In this document: positions 20,307-31,814 of the stretch, piece after piece
Numbering within the stretch: position 1 is the stretch's first letter
Layout of the letters: every line of letters begins with the position of its first letter
Source of the DNA: Aphelidium insulamus
Lineage: Eukaryota; Aphelidiomycota; Aphelidea; Aphelidiaceae
DNA: 51,308 nucleotides
Assembly (NCBI GenBank): GCA_036784855.1
Contig: JAZDSV010000074.1
Span: 1 to 51,308 of the forward strand
Reading direction: 5' to 3'
Translations under genes and position numbers: made by a program
Notes under the pieces: generated by a model
Database searches by the model: none
What the model saw: only the letters and a program-made list of their open reading frames with translations
What the model was told of the DNA's origin: nothing

Positions 20307-22479
20307 CTAGTTTTCTTCCATCTCTGACGCTTGGTCATTGTGTTGCTGCGAGTCGTCGTCGTCGTCGTCGTCGTCGTCCTCCAAGTCGCTAACTTGATCG
20401 CCGTCAATGATATCTTCTGCATCCGACGCACCGTCATTATCTTCGTCTGCAGCAGACATATCCGACTGCATGTCCGACCAGCCGTCCTCGTTGTTCTCGT
20501 CATATACTTGAGCCGGGGTGAGGAGTTGGGCGTCACGTTCCTGGGCAGTGGCCGCTTGATCGGTGCTCTGCGCTACTGACCGCACCCTGATCTGCTGGTC
20601 CAGCACATCCAGTCGTCCTTGAAGTCGCAATAGCTTGTCAAATACACTTACGCGCGCGTCAACCGTTTGGTAGAGCGGCGCCAGCGTAGTCATAAGCGAG
20701 GGTTGTGTCATCAGGTAGGCCATGTGCGTCACCAGCAGCATGCGCACCCATCGCGAGAGAATACGTGCACGGGCCGGTCTTGCCTGGAACCGGGACACGC
20801 ACTGGCTGAGGAACGGCAGGATGTATGCGGCGGGCAGGCGCTTGATTGTTGCATCAATTGTGTACGGGTCTGTGATTTGCAGGCACTCTTCCAGCAGCAC
20901 CGAATCGTTGCTGTGTAGTGCTTGTACCAGCATCTGGTGCAGAGAGTCGGCTTTCGGTATGGCGGGCTTGCAGTTGGAAGACTTGCCGGTGGATGTTGAT
21001 TGTGTGTTTTCCATTGACAGTGCCTTGACTTTGTCGGCGATGGTCGGTTCCTCCTCGGCCACTGACTCGGCGTCGCTGTATGAATTATTGGAAAATTCAT
21101 TGTCGGCGACATGTTCCACAGCGGCAGGCATTGCAAAATCGGTCTGGCCGAGAATGTCCGCCTTGGATTCTGAATACCCGTTTCCGGTTGACATCTTTTT
21201 GCGCATGGCCTGCTCGTCGATCAAGTTGGCCTGTATGGATTTCTTGAATGATATTTCGGCAATGGCATTTCCCGTCTCTGAGTCAACAAAAGGTAAAGTC
21301 TCAAACTGGGGTCGCAGCACAGATCCGCACGCAAGCAGCAAGTGTGTGCCAGACACCAGCTTTGCAGCAAGCACCGGTACGTTGCCACCTGCATCAGCGC
21401 CAGCATTCTGTACGGTGACGGTGCAGTCGGCTTTCCGTGACCGCGGAGCACCCGGGCGCCGTTTGGGCTTTGACTGCGCCGACGCAATCGATTTTGCATT
21501 CTCATAGCCGGTCCACACAACGCACTGACCCTCCTCTGTGATGGCGACTGCATTTCCCGCTTGGCAATCCAGGCCGACGATATTGGACTGGCACGACAGG
21601 GTGCACGCCGGCGCATCAGATCCGGCCTTCCACGCATTTATGAAGCGGTCGTGGTTGGCGTATGACAGCAGCATTGCGCCGTCCTGCACCAACCCCGCAA
21701 TATTCGTCGCATGGCCCGTGTGTGTCTGAAAATTAAATGATTAGCCAAATCGCACAATATGTAATTTTATATGCGTATAACGTGCCTGGATGAGTTTAAA
21801 TTGAGCATTGCTGCTGGCCGAGTATATCTGTATGGCATTGCGAGCACATACGACGGAGCCATCGCCGCGCAGTAAAACACGGTCTAGGCCGCCGTCAGCA
21901 ACGCGCCAAGTTGCCTTGATCGACTCCCCGGCATCAAGCAGATCCCAGCAGCACACGTTGCCGCCATTGTCGCACGAGACCATTACAGACGCGTCACCAT
22001 CGCCGACGACACCGATATCACACCCGGTCACCGGATGCGTGTGGCCGCCACTGAATACGCGCACAACAGACGCGTGCACTGGCGCGTACCAAAATATGCC
22101 GCCATTCTTGGCACCCACCACCACAATGTCGATTTGCATGCCGCTCACCGTGCGGCGCTTCTTTTTCTTGCCCGTCTACGTGACCACACATTAGCATGAC
22201 AAATGACATAATCACACACGGACACCATACCGCCACAGAGAGCAGAGATGCGGGAACAGGGCACCATGCCACCGACGTGATGTGCGGGAAACGATCGTCG
22301 CACACATCAGCCGCACACGTCCCCGTCTCCGTGTCCCAGATCTGAATCCGGTGCTTGTCCATGGACTGAGACACGGTCAGGAAGCGGGTGCCATCGCAGC
22401 TAAGCTGTGGCTGTATGTCGACGCCGCTGCCGGACTGTAGCTGTTCCTGCAAAAGCGTGTTAGTGCCGCGCGGTGCCAT
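20307..22479 (-). CDS. UTP5: UTP5/WDR43, t-UTP subunit of the small-subunit processome
   Basis: Three exons (22231-22479, 21786-22175, 20307-21725), 685 residues. The N-terminal half is WD40-like: PQLSCDGTRFLTVSQSMDKHRIQIWDTETG, VVVGAKNGGIFWYAP, GGHTHPVTGCDIG, GGNVCCWDLL and NAIQIYSASS. The C-terminal part is a Utp12 domain (LHQMLVQALHSNDSVLLEECLQITDPYTIDATIKRLP, then ILSRWVRMLL). An acidic tail with nine consecutive Asp ends the protein. The family belongs to the t-UTP/UtpA complex, needed for pre-rRNA transcription and 18S processing in the nucleolus. Intron 2 (21726-21785) requires a GC donor (gcacgt). An inverted CCAAT (ATTGG at 22538-22542) lies about 60 bases upstream of the ATG. Confidence 0.87.
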
Positions 22480-22934
22480 CTTGCCGTTGAAGGAAAATGG
22501 CGCGCGTCGTTTTCTTCGTGTTTCGTGCTGCAATTTGATTGGTTCCCTGGTTTTTTCTTTCTTTTTTCTTGTTGTGGTTTCACTCAGACTCGCTGCTATA
22601 TCACAGTCACCAACAACAAACCTTATATCTCTGATTCTTTCAACCCATAATCTCTGTGTCTGCAGTCAACTCTTATCGAGTCGGGATACAGACTACGCGA
22701 ATATTTGTTGCGTTCCTCTTCGCCACTATCATTTCTGCAAGTATGCAAGTGGCCTCATATAGCAAATAAGTGAGCTGTTGTTCCAACCAAAGGACTCATT
22801 TGTCTTCAACAGGGTGCACTCTTAGTATTCGAAACTCAGCGTGATAAAAAACACTGAAAGTAACACTAAGATACTAGACCAACAATTGCACACAAGAATA
22901 GTTTAGTGACTTGCACTTGACACGATGATTGCAA
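22480..22934. other. intergenic region between UTP5 and proteasome beta7
   Basis: 455 bases upstream of UTP5 and downstream of the beta7 stop. It holds the UTP5 promoter (ATTGG at 22538-22542) and a T-rich stretch at 22551-22571. No further coding sequence recognised. Confidence 0.4.
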
Positions 22935-24018
22935 TCATACACCGTAGCCACGAATATTTTCCGCAAATGCCTTGCATGTGAGACGATTATAAAGATGGCA
23001 CAAACACATACCCATTCCGTGGTGACCGAGTACGGTTCAGAAATCGTGACTCCGGCCTTGGTAATGGTGGCTCGTTGGAACTATACATTTATCAGTAACG
23101 TCATAAATTAAACACATATCACAAACCCGGTTCAGAGAGCGGGCATCACGGTAAAAGAGAACGCGCATGCAACTGTCCATCAGCTCGGTAGCCTCCTGCT
23201 CAGTCATGGTGTCTTCGCGGCCCTCAACGGCCTTGCGCAACAGTGGCTGCGCAATGTATGCACCATAGCCGGTGGCCAGTGTTGATGCTTGCCACGTGGT
23301 TCCATGCAAGTCGACGCAGCCCAGGAACCTTTGAATTAGCATGTCAAGTACGAATAAATCAGGCAAACGAACTTTCGATCGTCGCGGAAACCGGCAACGA
23401 CAAATGTGTTCCACAGCGGGTTCATCTCGGAGCGGCGGTTGTACATCATACGGCTCACATACTCGTAAATGTGCTCGGGCGACAGCGTCATTGCACCCTC
23501 AAACTGGCAGTAGTCGTTGGTACTGTATGGAGTGCATTAGTCCGCGGACAATAAAAGTTGATCCACATCAACCACACTTGCACTTACACAAGCTCGTCCA
23601 TCTTGTGCTGCACAAACTGGCAGTCAGAGATGTCGCCCGCCGCACCAATGCACGTATACTGCCCAACGGCAAACATGCGGCGCTCATCGCGGAACCGTGC
23701 CAGTGAGCCGTACGATGCTGCACGAAGTAAGCCCAGGTCTGCCGCCTAATATAACACGCACCCAGAGTATCAGCTGTCATCATGATGCCGTCCTTGTACT
23801 TTATGGCCAGCACAGAGGTGCCGGTGACTATGGGCTGCCTGTCGAGGGAGGGGAATCAGTCCATGCAAGCGCAGCATGTTCACTCACTTGGTGTGGCCAG
23901 TGGGGTCAGTGGCAGGCATGTAGCCAGCGCGCATGGATGGCAGCATCTCGGTGGGCATGCACATGGTGCCATCAGAGTAGTTGCGCTGCTTGCCCCAGTT
24001 GGCGGGGTGATGGTCCAT
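22935..24018 (-). CDS. PRE4: 20S proteasome subunit beta7 (PRE4/PSMB4)
   Basis: Seven exons read right to left: 23888-24018, 23762-23838, 23588-23717, 23373-23522, 23127-23328, 23012-23080 and 22935-22970, summing to 264 residues. The mature chain begins around QPIVTGTSVLAIKYKDGIMMTAD. Then follow ASYGSLARF, GAAGDISDCQ, MYNRRSEMNPLWNTFVVAG, FLGCVDLHGTTWQASTLATGYGAY, a YRDARSLNR block and the end TEWAFAENIRGYG. The motif order is that of beta7, an inactive outer beta subunit made with an N-terminal propeptide (about 45 residues here). Function: structural subunit of the 20S core, and by family knowledge its tail helps half-proteasomes dimerise. All introns are 41-65 bases. Confidence 0.94.
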
Positions 24019-24677
24019 CTGGTGGCTGTTTTGTGTGTTATGTATACGTAAAGAAGAGTTGTGTGATTAAGGACCGCCTTACATAGTTCCCTTCCATGTA
24101 AATATGTGCATTCATGACCCTTGCATTCATGCACGTATTATATACAGCTACTCTGCATTGAAGAATATACCTATATATACATATGGGTCGACTTGAGTGG
24201 TTGTTATCGTAGTTCTTATATATATGTATATATATATATACATGGCTTGTTTAGGGGTCTCACAGTAATTCAGTTGTGTCAGCCAGTATGGTGCGTTGGA
24301 TAGTACTTAAGAACGGATACTTTTTGCATATGTATGAGTTCATAGAGTGCCATGTACGTCACCGGCAGTATGATTGTAGGCGAGATAAAGACATCAATTC
24401 TGTTTAGCATACCCTGCCTATGAATTGTTACATGTAAATACGTTACAAATTACTTTATTAAAGTGAGTGAGTCAATTACTGTCGCGTGGCCAGTGCCATA
24501 GCCGTCTCATGCGCCACAATAAAGAGAGTAATACAACCTCGGCAAAATATAGTATTTAATATTAAAAGCGCCATTCATACAACGATTTTTTTTGAGCTTT
24601 TATTATTTTAAGTGAGAGTCATACAACACTTAGTTATACAACAGTAGGGGGTTTCAAAGTTGACCGAAAACTGCAAA
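24019..24677. other. divergent intergenic region beta7 / NEDD8
   Basis: 659 bases between divergent starts. It is AT-rich, with an alternating TATATA tract at about 24219-24241 and a T-rich stretch near 24584-24607. No open frame of a known family. It must contain both promoters, but no clear CCAAT or canonical TATA position relative to the starts can be assigned. Confidence 0.4.
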
Positions 24678-25199
24678 ATGCTGATCAAAGTCAAGGTGAG
24701 CCGCGTGCTTTCTCTTGTACTGCCATCATAACTGACACGCTGCCACTCCCGGTATTATAGACGCTCACGGGGAAAGAGGTGAGCTATACATTGGGCATCT
24801 ATAGATATGCGGGGCTCACCGGTGCAGATCGAAGTGGACATTGAACCAAATGACAAGGTGTGCCAGGGGGGCTAGATCGCCGCTATGCAGACTATAATAG
24901 CCAATGCGCAGATAACACGCATCAAAGAGCGGGTGGAGGAGAAGGAGGGCATTCCTCCGGCCCAGCAGCGGTGCGTACTGGGATTTTTGCAGTACTCATT
25001 CAGATGTAATAATCTTAATTGACCTGACACATGCTAGACTCATCTTTGGCGGCAAGCAGATGCCCGATGACAAGACTGCTGCTGATTTCAACATTGAAGG
25101 TAGATTATGCAGTATTGTTGAGAAGTGAAGTTGACACATGCAGGTGGATCTGTGCTGCATCTGGTACTGGCGCTTCGTGGTGGATCCAAGTTGCTGTGA
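24678..25199 (+). CDS. NEDD8: NEDD8/RUB1 ubiquitin-like modifier
   Basis: Six exons for only 80 residues: 24678-24695, 24761-24778, 24828-24857, 24912-24970, 25038-25099 and 25144-25199. The first two exons are 18 bases each. Protein features: MLIKVKTLTGKE, the NEDD8-typical IEVDIEPNDK and [26 protein letters not shown], then LALRGG followed by SKLL. The four residues after Gly-Gly must be removed by a processing protease to expose the conjugation terminus. Ala72 (LALRGG rather than ubiquitin's LRLRGG) distinguishes NEDD8 from ubiquitin. Role: activation of cullin-RING ligases by neddylation. Introns 1-5 are 65, 49, 54, 67 and 44 bases. Confidence 0.95.
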
Positions 25200-25770
25200 C
25201 GGCCTTCGCATTGCATGCAATATATCTGTATTAGGCATTGTATCACTGCTTAATGTTTTTGATATTTGCATATGTAGGAGTATAGCTCTCTGCATGTGTA
25301 AGATTCAACACTTTGCAGGGGAACTTTGTCATTCAACCACGTTGTATTACACACTTACATAATGCAAGTTAAAGGTATCTTGACGAAGTTTCTTTGATAT
25401 ACATATGTATTCATTCTGCGTATGTACAGCGAAGTACCCGTGAATGTACACTATGCATGCTATGCATAGTGTACATTCACGTCTTAATACATTACATTCA
25501 TTTGTCTTAAGAGCAGCCAAAAGTGTATTAGTAGGGCGCCAGCCAATAGCGAACGCCGATCAGCCCTCCGGCGCCGCATCTCGCTCAGCGTCCTCGCGCG
25601 TGTCCCGTGGCAGCTGTTCCGGCGTCGCCTCGCTGCTCCAGACCCCTGGCAAGTGTGTCTTGAGGATATATCGCCGCGCCTTGTGTGCGCCGTCGTTGCC
25701 ACTTTTGGTGAAAGTTCGGCCTCCTCGTAGCAGTGGTCGCTCCTATTGCTCTACGGCACCCTGAGGCCAC
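25200..25770. other. intergenic region NEDD8 to SPT7
   Basis: 571 bases. The left half is AT-rich 3' flank of NEDD8; the right half (from about 25530) is GC-rich and contains a CCAAT at about 25544-25548, fitting an SPT7 promoter. A perfect palindrome is annotated separately. No coding exon recognised. Confidence 0.4.
25439..25481. repeat. perfect 20-bp inverted repeat with 3-base spacer
   Basis: The arm at 25439-25458 (cgtgaatgtacactatgcat) is the exact reverse complement of 25462-25481, with spacer gct. It could extrude as a cruciform or form an RNA hairpin. It sits about 240 bases after the NEDD8 stop. The stem has no following T-run, so a bacterial-type terminator does not apply. It could be the core of a small palindromic mobile element or a dimeric binding site. 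Confidence 0.85.
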
Positions 25771-28700
25771 ATGGCGTCGACTGTGGATGCGGCGCTGTCA
25801 TACGAGTTTGCATGTCGTATAATGCATTCGGGGGTGGCTGCTGTGTCGAGCACCGCGGCACCAACAATCCAATCCCCGGCGCCCATATGGCAGTCTTACA
25901 TGTCGCCCGCACAAGCCGAGTGTCTACGTGGCGCGCTATCCGCCGGCGCTGAGGGATTCTACACGTTTCTCTCGCAGGCACCGGACGCTTCAACGGTGAA
26001 TATCGGTGCCATGGACACGGCAGATGAAAACAAGTTTATGGTGCCGCTGGCAGCGATGCGGACGCGGCTCATGCTCACGGAACAGTGGCTGCTCGCTGCC
26101 GGTTCGAGTACAGAGGGCCGCACATCGTCAACTGCACTGGACACTGCTGCGTATACACCACACACACCAGACGTTGGCGATGTCTATCAAACGGTGGAAG
26201 ATGATTTGTCGTCACTGGTCGTATGGCGATCTGTACTTCAGGTGCGCCTTGGTGATAAATCAAGTCATAGTCCATAATAACACACCTTATGATTAGTCTG
26301 CCATGCCGCCCACTCCGCAAAGCATGGACCAGATTACTAGCGCTGATTTAATAACTAACGCTGTCGACGCCGGTACACCGACAGAATCCGGCCCGCTTCC
26401 TGATGCCGTTGATGTCATTCCGGGCATTGGAAGCATCAAGGTTGGCTATCTATTCACGCTCCTTCCCATTCTAACTCATCACCCAGCATCTCATTGACGC
26501 TATTGACCGCTCGGCGCATGAATGCTCACTCCCGGCACCGCCACTAAAGTTGGTGCGCCTTCTGCACGAGGTCAAACCCAAGGCTGCGCCATCGTCGAAA
26601 TGGGTTAGTAGTGTACTTTCCTCCTATTTTGTTCACCTTTTGTGCAGGCCAATGAAGACCGTGTCGGACAGGCTGAGCTGTATGAAATGTGTGAAAAGAT
26701 CCTGGACGATCTGCGAAACTACAAGGAACACTCCCTCCCCTTCCTCAACAAGGTGAACAAGCGCGATGCTCCCGACTACTATGACGGTCAGTCAGTGCCG
26801 TGCTGTAATGTTATTAGTAACATCTTATTTGCATTAGTCATTCGCAATCCAATGGATTTGGGCACAATGGGCAAAAAGTTGAAGGCATTCCAGTATCGCA
26901 GCAAAGATGAGTTTGAAGATGATTTAAACCTAATATGGACCAATTGTTTCTACTACAACTCGGATCCGGCCAGTATTTATCGCGTGCATGCCACGGCGAT
27001 GCGCGAAAAGGCCGAAAAGCTGCTCCTGCAAGTGCCTAACATTGCGATACGGTCTCGGGCAGAGCTGGAGGCTGACGGGCTAGATACTGATCACATTACA
27101 TACGGTGACAGTGTTTCCGGCTCGCAGGAGACTGTCGATGACTCCGCCTCTCCAGTATGTGTCAATCTATTGATGTATGCGTATCTCGTAATTAATTAAA
27201 TGCAGGGCTTGTCGACGCCCGACGTTCCAGCGCTCGAAGATGACGGGACTCCATTGCTGCAACGTATGGCTAATTTGTCTGGTTCGCACCAGACCGACCA
27301 GGTTACTGCCATCACCACAGCCATGGACACGGACGACATGGCGGTCACGATGGACGGAGACTGGGCGCGAGAAAGCCTGGTACGGTTGTTTCCATCATGC
27401 ACCGAGGACTACCAACCGCTAATGGATCCGGTGGAGTCGCTACAGCAACTGTCACTCATTGAGCAGAGATCTGAAATTCTCTGGAATCGACTCATTCAAG
27501 CCAACCTTCCTATTGGCGACAAAGAAGTGCTGGAGCGTTCATCGTATGATATGCTCCGATATCTAAAAGGCGGCCAAGCCTACATACAACACCTACGTCA
27601 ATCCGAGAAAACCCCTGTTGATGCAGCGACTTCACTTCTCACATCACAAAACAATCAAATGCCATCCGACACAATGCCGTTTGTGCCGGAGCTGTACAAT
27701 TTTTCCTCCTCATTCCCCGACATATACTCGCCGGGCTCTCTAGATGATGTTCAATCTCCTAAATCATGCACCAAAACCACCCAGAATCCATTATTGCCAA
27801 ACATTAATCGAGCCGCCCTCATCTCTCAACGCTCCTGCCAGCCTATAGTTGCCAATGTGGAACGACTGAGAGAGTGCAGGAGGCTAGAACGTAAAATAAT
27901 TGATTTTGCGACGCAGGTAAATACATCATGTGTGGCTGCGTCATAGTACTAAACAGTGCGCAGACACAAGCAAATAATCAGGATCTGATGGACGGGATGG
28001 CCGATGATGAACCCGATACGGAAGTCAAACTTAATCTATCGACGTTTGTCAATACCTCACCCGATGATGATATACCAACAGCTGCCAGTTCCTCACCATC
28101 GTCATTAAATCCCATCCCCATCCAAGAGCCCCAGGCGCAAAACTTGCTCAGCCGATCCGTCACGCTCCTCCTCTTGCAGGCTGGTTTTGACGGTATGTAG
28201 CCGCATCATGTCATAGTTTCAAGCATTTTATTTTTCAAGGAACCACGTCGCAATGCATGCAAATGCTGAACGAGACCGTCAGTCAATACCTAGAAAACCT
28301 TGGTCGATTACTCACAAAGTACATCGATTCCTACGGCGCGAACATGCCCGTTCACGAGATCATTCTGCACACGCTGTATGAAGGCGGAGTGCGGTCGGCG
28401 AAAAGCCTCGAGTACTCTGTTCGGTCTGAGCCAAGGAGGACACAATCAAAGTTGTGTGCGATACGGCGCCGACTGGAGAACTGCTACAATATTGTGATGG
28501 AACCCTCTGATGACGAGCGGGAAGGATCGGCTGCCGCCCCGAAAGCAGATGCCGCGGCCGGCACGGATGCAGCACCAGTAGAAGGGGATATTGACGGCGA
28601 TGTTGCGTTCCTCATGGGCGATTTTGGACAAGATCTCGGTGACGACTATCTCGGCCTGAAGGAACTAGGTGTGCTGAATGGCTCTGCCCTTCCCGGCAAT

Positions 28701-29524
28701 GCGGCGCCATTAGCCGCAGGCCTGGTAGTTCCAGAGCATTTGTGGAACACGGAAAAGCGGACAAGCAATATTCGACGGATGCGCAAGAAACGCGGAGACA
28801 TGCTTCGCACGCTGTTTGCGGCATTCGGCACGCCGGATGACGTTCTGGATCCCGCTCTGCTCGCCTCGGGTGCGGAGGCAGAGTTTGGAGATGCGCCGAA
28901 ATTCCCGCCGTTTAGCGATATGTCCGCACATATCAAACTTTTCCGCGACTATTACGAGCAAAAGCTGAAAGATGCTGGCGGCACGCTGCTAGAGGTACGG
29001 CTATATTGATTATATAATTGTACACGACGTTTATCTACTGGCAGGACGAGTTCCAGCCGGTCAAGGCAAAGTCAAGGCGGAAAAAGAGGAGCCCGCGCAA
29101 ACCACCGATGGACGGATCGTCACCCAGCAAGGGTTTCGCGCAGCGATCCCCGCCTCCCTCCCGCTCAATAACCCCACTGCCACTATCGGGGAGTCCAGCA
29201 TCCACCTATACCTCGCTGAAACCGCCCTCAAAAGCACGAAGGAGACCTCCTGCTGGACAGGGACAACCCAGGCGACCTCCATCAACATCTGGCACGGGCA
29301 ATGATGAATCGGATTCCTCTATCGCATCCGTGTGGTCACAATCAAATGGCGCCACTGGCATCACGGCCGTGGGCGGGACTGTCAGCATGGCCATTGACAG
29401 CAGCGGCAGCAGTCAACAACCCAGCAACGGGCCAAGTGGCGGAGACAAAATGACCGCCATGGAACTCGATCCGACGCTCATTGAAGCAAATTCCAACGGG
29501 CTCGGCGGGTTCATGCTCGAATAG
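25771..29524 (+). CDS. SPT7: SPT7, bromodomain subunit of SAGA
   Basis: Nine exons: 25771-26241, 26297-26440, 26487-26603, 26648-26786, 26838-27154, 27206-27916, 27964-28192, 28240-28994 and 29045-29524, giving 1120 residues. The bromodomain lies at about residues 260-365, with the SPT7-specific sequence HSLPFLNKVNKRDAPDYYD, then NPMDLGTMGKKLK and IWTNCFYYNSDP. It is followed by the diagnostic PNIAIRSRAELEADG. A bromo-associated histone fold lies at about residues 690-750 (LLLQAGFDGTTSQCMQMLNETVSQYLENLGRLL). A basic/proline-rich tail follows (KSRRKKRSPRKPP). SPT7 scaffolds the SAGA coactivator and pairs by its histone fold with ADA1 or TAF10. The N-terminal region is unlike known ones and probably disordered. 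All introns are short GT-AG. Confidence 0.93.
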
Positions 29525-29775
29525 ACTGTGACTGTGCATACATACATACGAATTGTGGCGCTTTTGATATGTCCTGCCCGAGGTGTACATATATGGCTTT
29601 CAAGTGACCTACATATGTAGAGATACCGATTTGTTAGTATACAAACGTGTGCGCAGTTGGGAACAGCTTAGCAAGTAATCGACAAGCAATATTACAAGTA
29701 TGCAGGATACAATTAACAAGAAGTTTATTGACACGGACAGATGGTAAATACATCTTTTGCAGGTTGTCGTAGTAC

Positions 29776-31814
29776 ATGGACAAGCACATTCCGCCGCCAG
29801 TATTTGTGTTGGCCAACAAACGCGACAACGTTGAGCTCTGCTTCACGCGCGATGATGATGGCGCTTACCGTGTTGTGTATGGAGGTGTGTGTGTGTGGCC
29901 ATATGTGTGTGGCTGGGTGGTGTACTTGCTAATTCCGTGAAGCTGTGCATGTCGCCGTGGCGAGCATAAAGTGTAGGCAGCATAGTTGATACCACGCGCT
30001 CTCTCTCTCAACGCCTGCGTGCAGCACAGTTCGTGTCGCCGCCAGGGGCCAAGAAAGCCCTGCTCAAGTTCTCTGCCGTGCCGCCGGGGGATCAGGCTGG
30101 ATCCAGCACGGTAGATCACTTGTTGCAGTTCCCTGACGCGGCCACACGCGACGTCTACGCCGACCTGCTCAAAGCCCTGATCAATGAGTACCGGCTGAGT
30201 GCACATGCGCCAACTGCGCCGGCACAACCTGCAAGTGTGGCTGGTGCCGCGCCGTCGAAACCGCTGACGATGGAGGAGATCAAGCTGCGGCAGAGCGTGT
30301 TGCAAAAGGATGCCCGTATACGCAGACTGCACCGCGACCTTGTCATCGCCGGCCACATTAGCGAGGAGGAGTTTTGGCGTACACGTCAGCACCTGCTGCT
30401 CCAGTTCAAGGAAGAGATGGCGCAACAGGTTGGCCTGTCCACGGAACTTGTGCACGAGGTGAAGCCAATGTCCGCGGAAGGCACCGATATCAAGTAGGTG
30501 CACGTCTGTGTGTATGAAGTTGCTAACGATGCAGGTACACGCTGACCAAGCCCATTATCGAATCCATATTCATTCATCATCCGTCAAGTTAGTATCGAGG
30601 TGTGTGTATCATATCTAAGGTGTGACATTTCGCAGTCAAGCGAGCATATGAACGTAATGTTCCCGCAAAGGTCAGCGAACGGGATTTCTGGACTCGGTGT
30701 TTCCAGAGTGCATTCTTCTATCGCGAAAATGCTTCCAGTCGGCCCACCGATGCCATATTCGATGAAGCCATCAAGGAGGAAGAGCAAGGTAGTGGGACTT
30801 GTACACACCTTGTGTAATTTTGAACTTTGTTGGTAGAACTTGCGTCTCCCGCAAAGCGGCCCCGACTGTCCAACTTTTTGACGGACCTGGACTGTCAAGC
30901 AGACGCGGGAATAGTTGCGGTAGGTCCATGTCCATCCATTTGACTTTTAACGTTTCAGGACTATGGAAACGAACCGGATGTGAGTATGAGGCCCGGCAAG
31001 AATGCCCAATCCGCGCCCATCATCCGCCGACTTAATCGGCATGGACAACTCGTGGTGCAAGAGTACCATGGCGGTGCCGACCAGGAGACCACTGTGGCCG
31101 AGAACCAGCTTCCACGTCATAAACAGGTTTTGCGCTCAGTGCTGGCACTTGATGACTTGGAGCCACCGCCGGCAGACAAGTCCAGACCGCTTCATATATC
31201 CAGCCAAGCATTATACTTTCAATCGTCGGACGACTCACATGATTCCAGCAATCGTATGAATGTGGAGGTGCCGGCGACAGACAAGTTTCTGCGTGATTTC
31301 ACGACAAGAAAAACCAAATTTAACCAAGTGGATGTGAGTGCAACCTACTTGAAGTACATAGTTAAAGTATTGTAGATGGTCAGCGGGAAAGCGTGCGACG
31401 CCGCCTACCACTATGCACTGAAGCACATCAGCAGTCAGCAGCAAGACTCCTCCAACGCCTATAGTGGTACGGTACTTTGTTGATAATAACAACCTGGAAG
31501 TTATACATGGCAGATGTGTTTGCACCGGACGCAATGCAAGAACTGTTGGCACTGCATGCTAAATGCGTTGAAGTTCTTCATCACTTCTGGACAGTGCCTG
31601 GCGGTGCCGACTCTGTTCTGAAAAGGCAACTTCTGATCACTATTGGCCGTCTGAAATCGGAGATTAATCGTTGGTTGCGGGGCGTTGCTCCCGATTCCAA
31701 GGGCGTAGTGGCACGCAAGGTAGAGTTAATTGTTTGATCATGTTTTGAGGCCTACACTGATCCATCGGCTAGATATTTAGTGCATTGCTAAAGTCAATGG
31801 AGCTCGTAAAATAA
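29776..31814 (+). CDS. TFB1: TFIIH core subunit p62 (TFB1/GTF2H1)
   Basis: Nine exons: 29776-29884, 30025-30493, 30535-30587, 30636-30788, 30837-30919, 30959-31333, 31376-31466, 31514-31719 and 31773-31814, giving 526 residues. The start encodes a divergent PH-like N-terminus, with SPPGAKKALLKFSAVPP and a strand/helix pair ending ALINEYRL. BSD domain 1 contains HRDLVIAGHISEEEFWRTRQ. BSD domain 2 contains KRAYERNVPAKVSERDFWTRCFQSAFFYREN. The downstream block MRPGKNAQSAPIIRRLNRHG is a strong p62 match. A helical C-terminus ends FSALLKSMELVK. Role: structural subunit of TFIIH in transcription initiation and nucleotide excision repair. The first intron (140 bases) starts with a GT repeat and is the longest in this gene. 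Confidence 0.92.

Noticed and set aside
20722..21507. Plus-strand frame across UTP5
   Set aside because: The minus strand encodes a recognisable Utp12 domain in this interval, so this is an antisense shadow.
30600..31300. Overlapping plus-strand frames as separate small genes
   Set aside because: They are individual exons, intron read-through or shifted frames of the TFIIH p62 gene.
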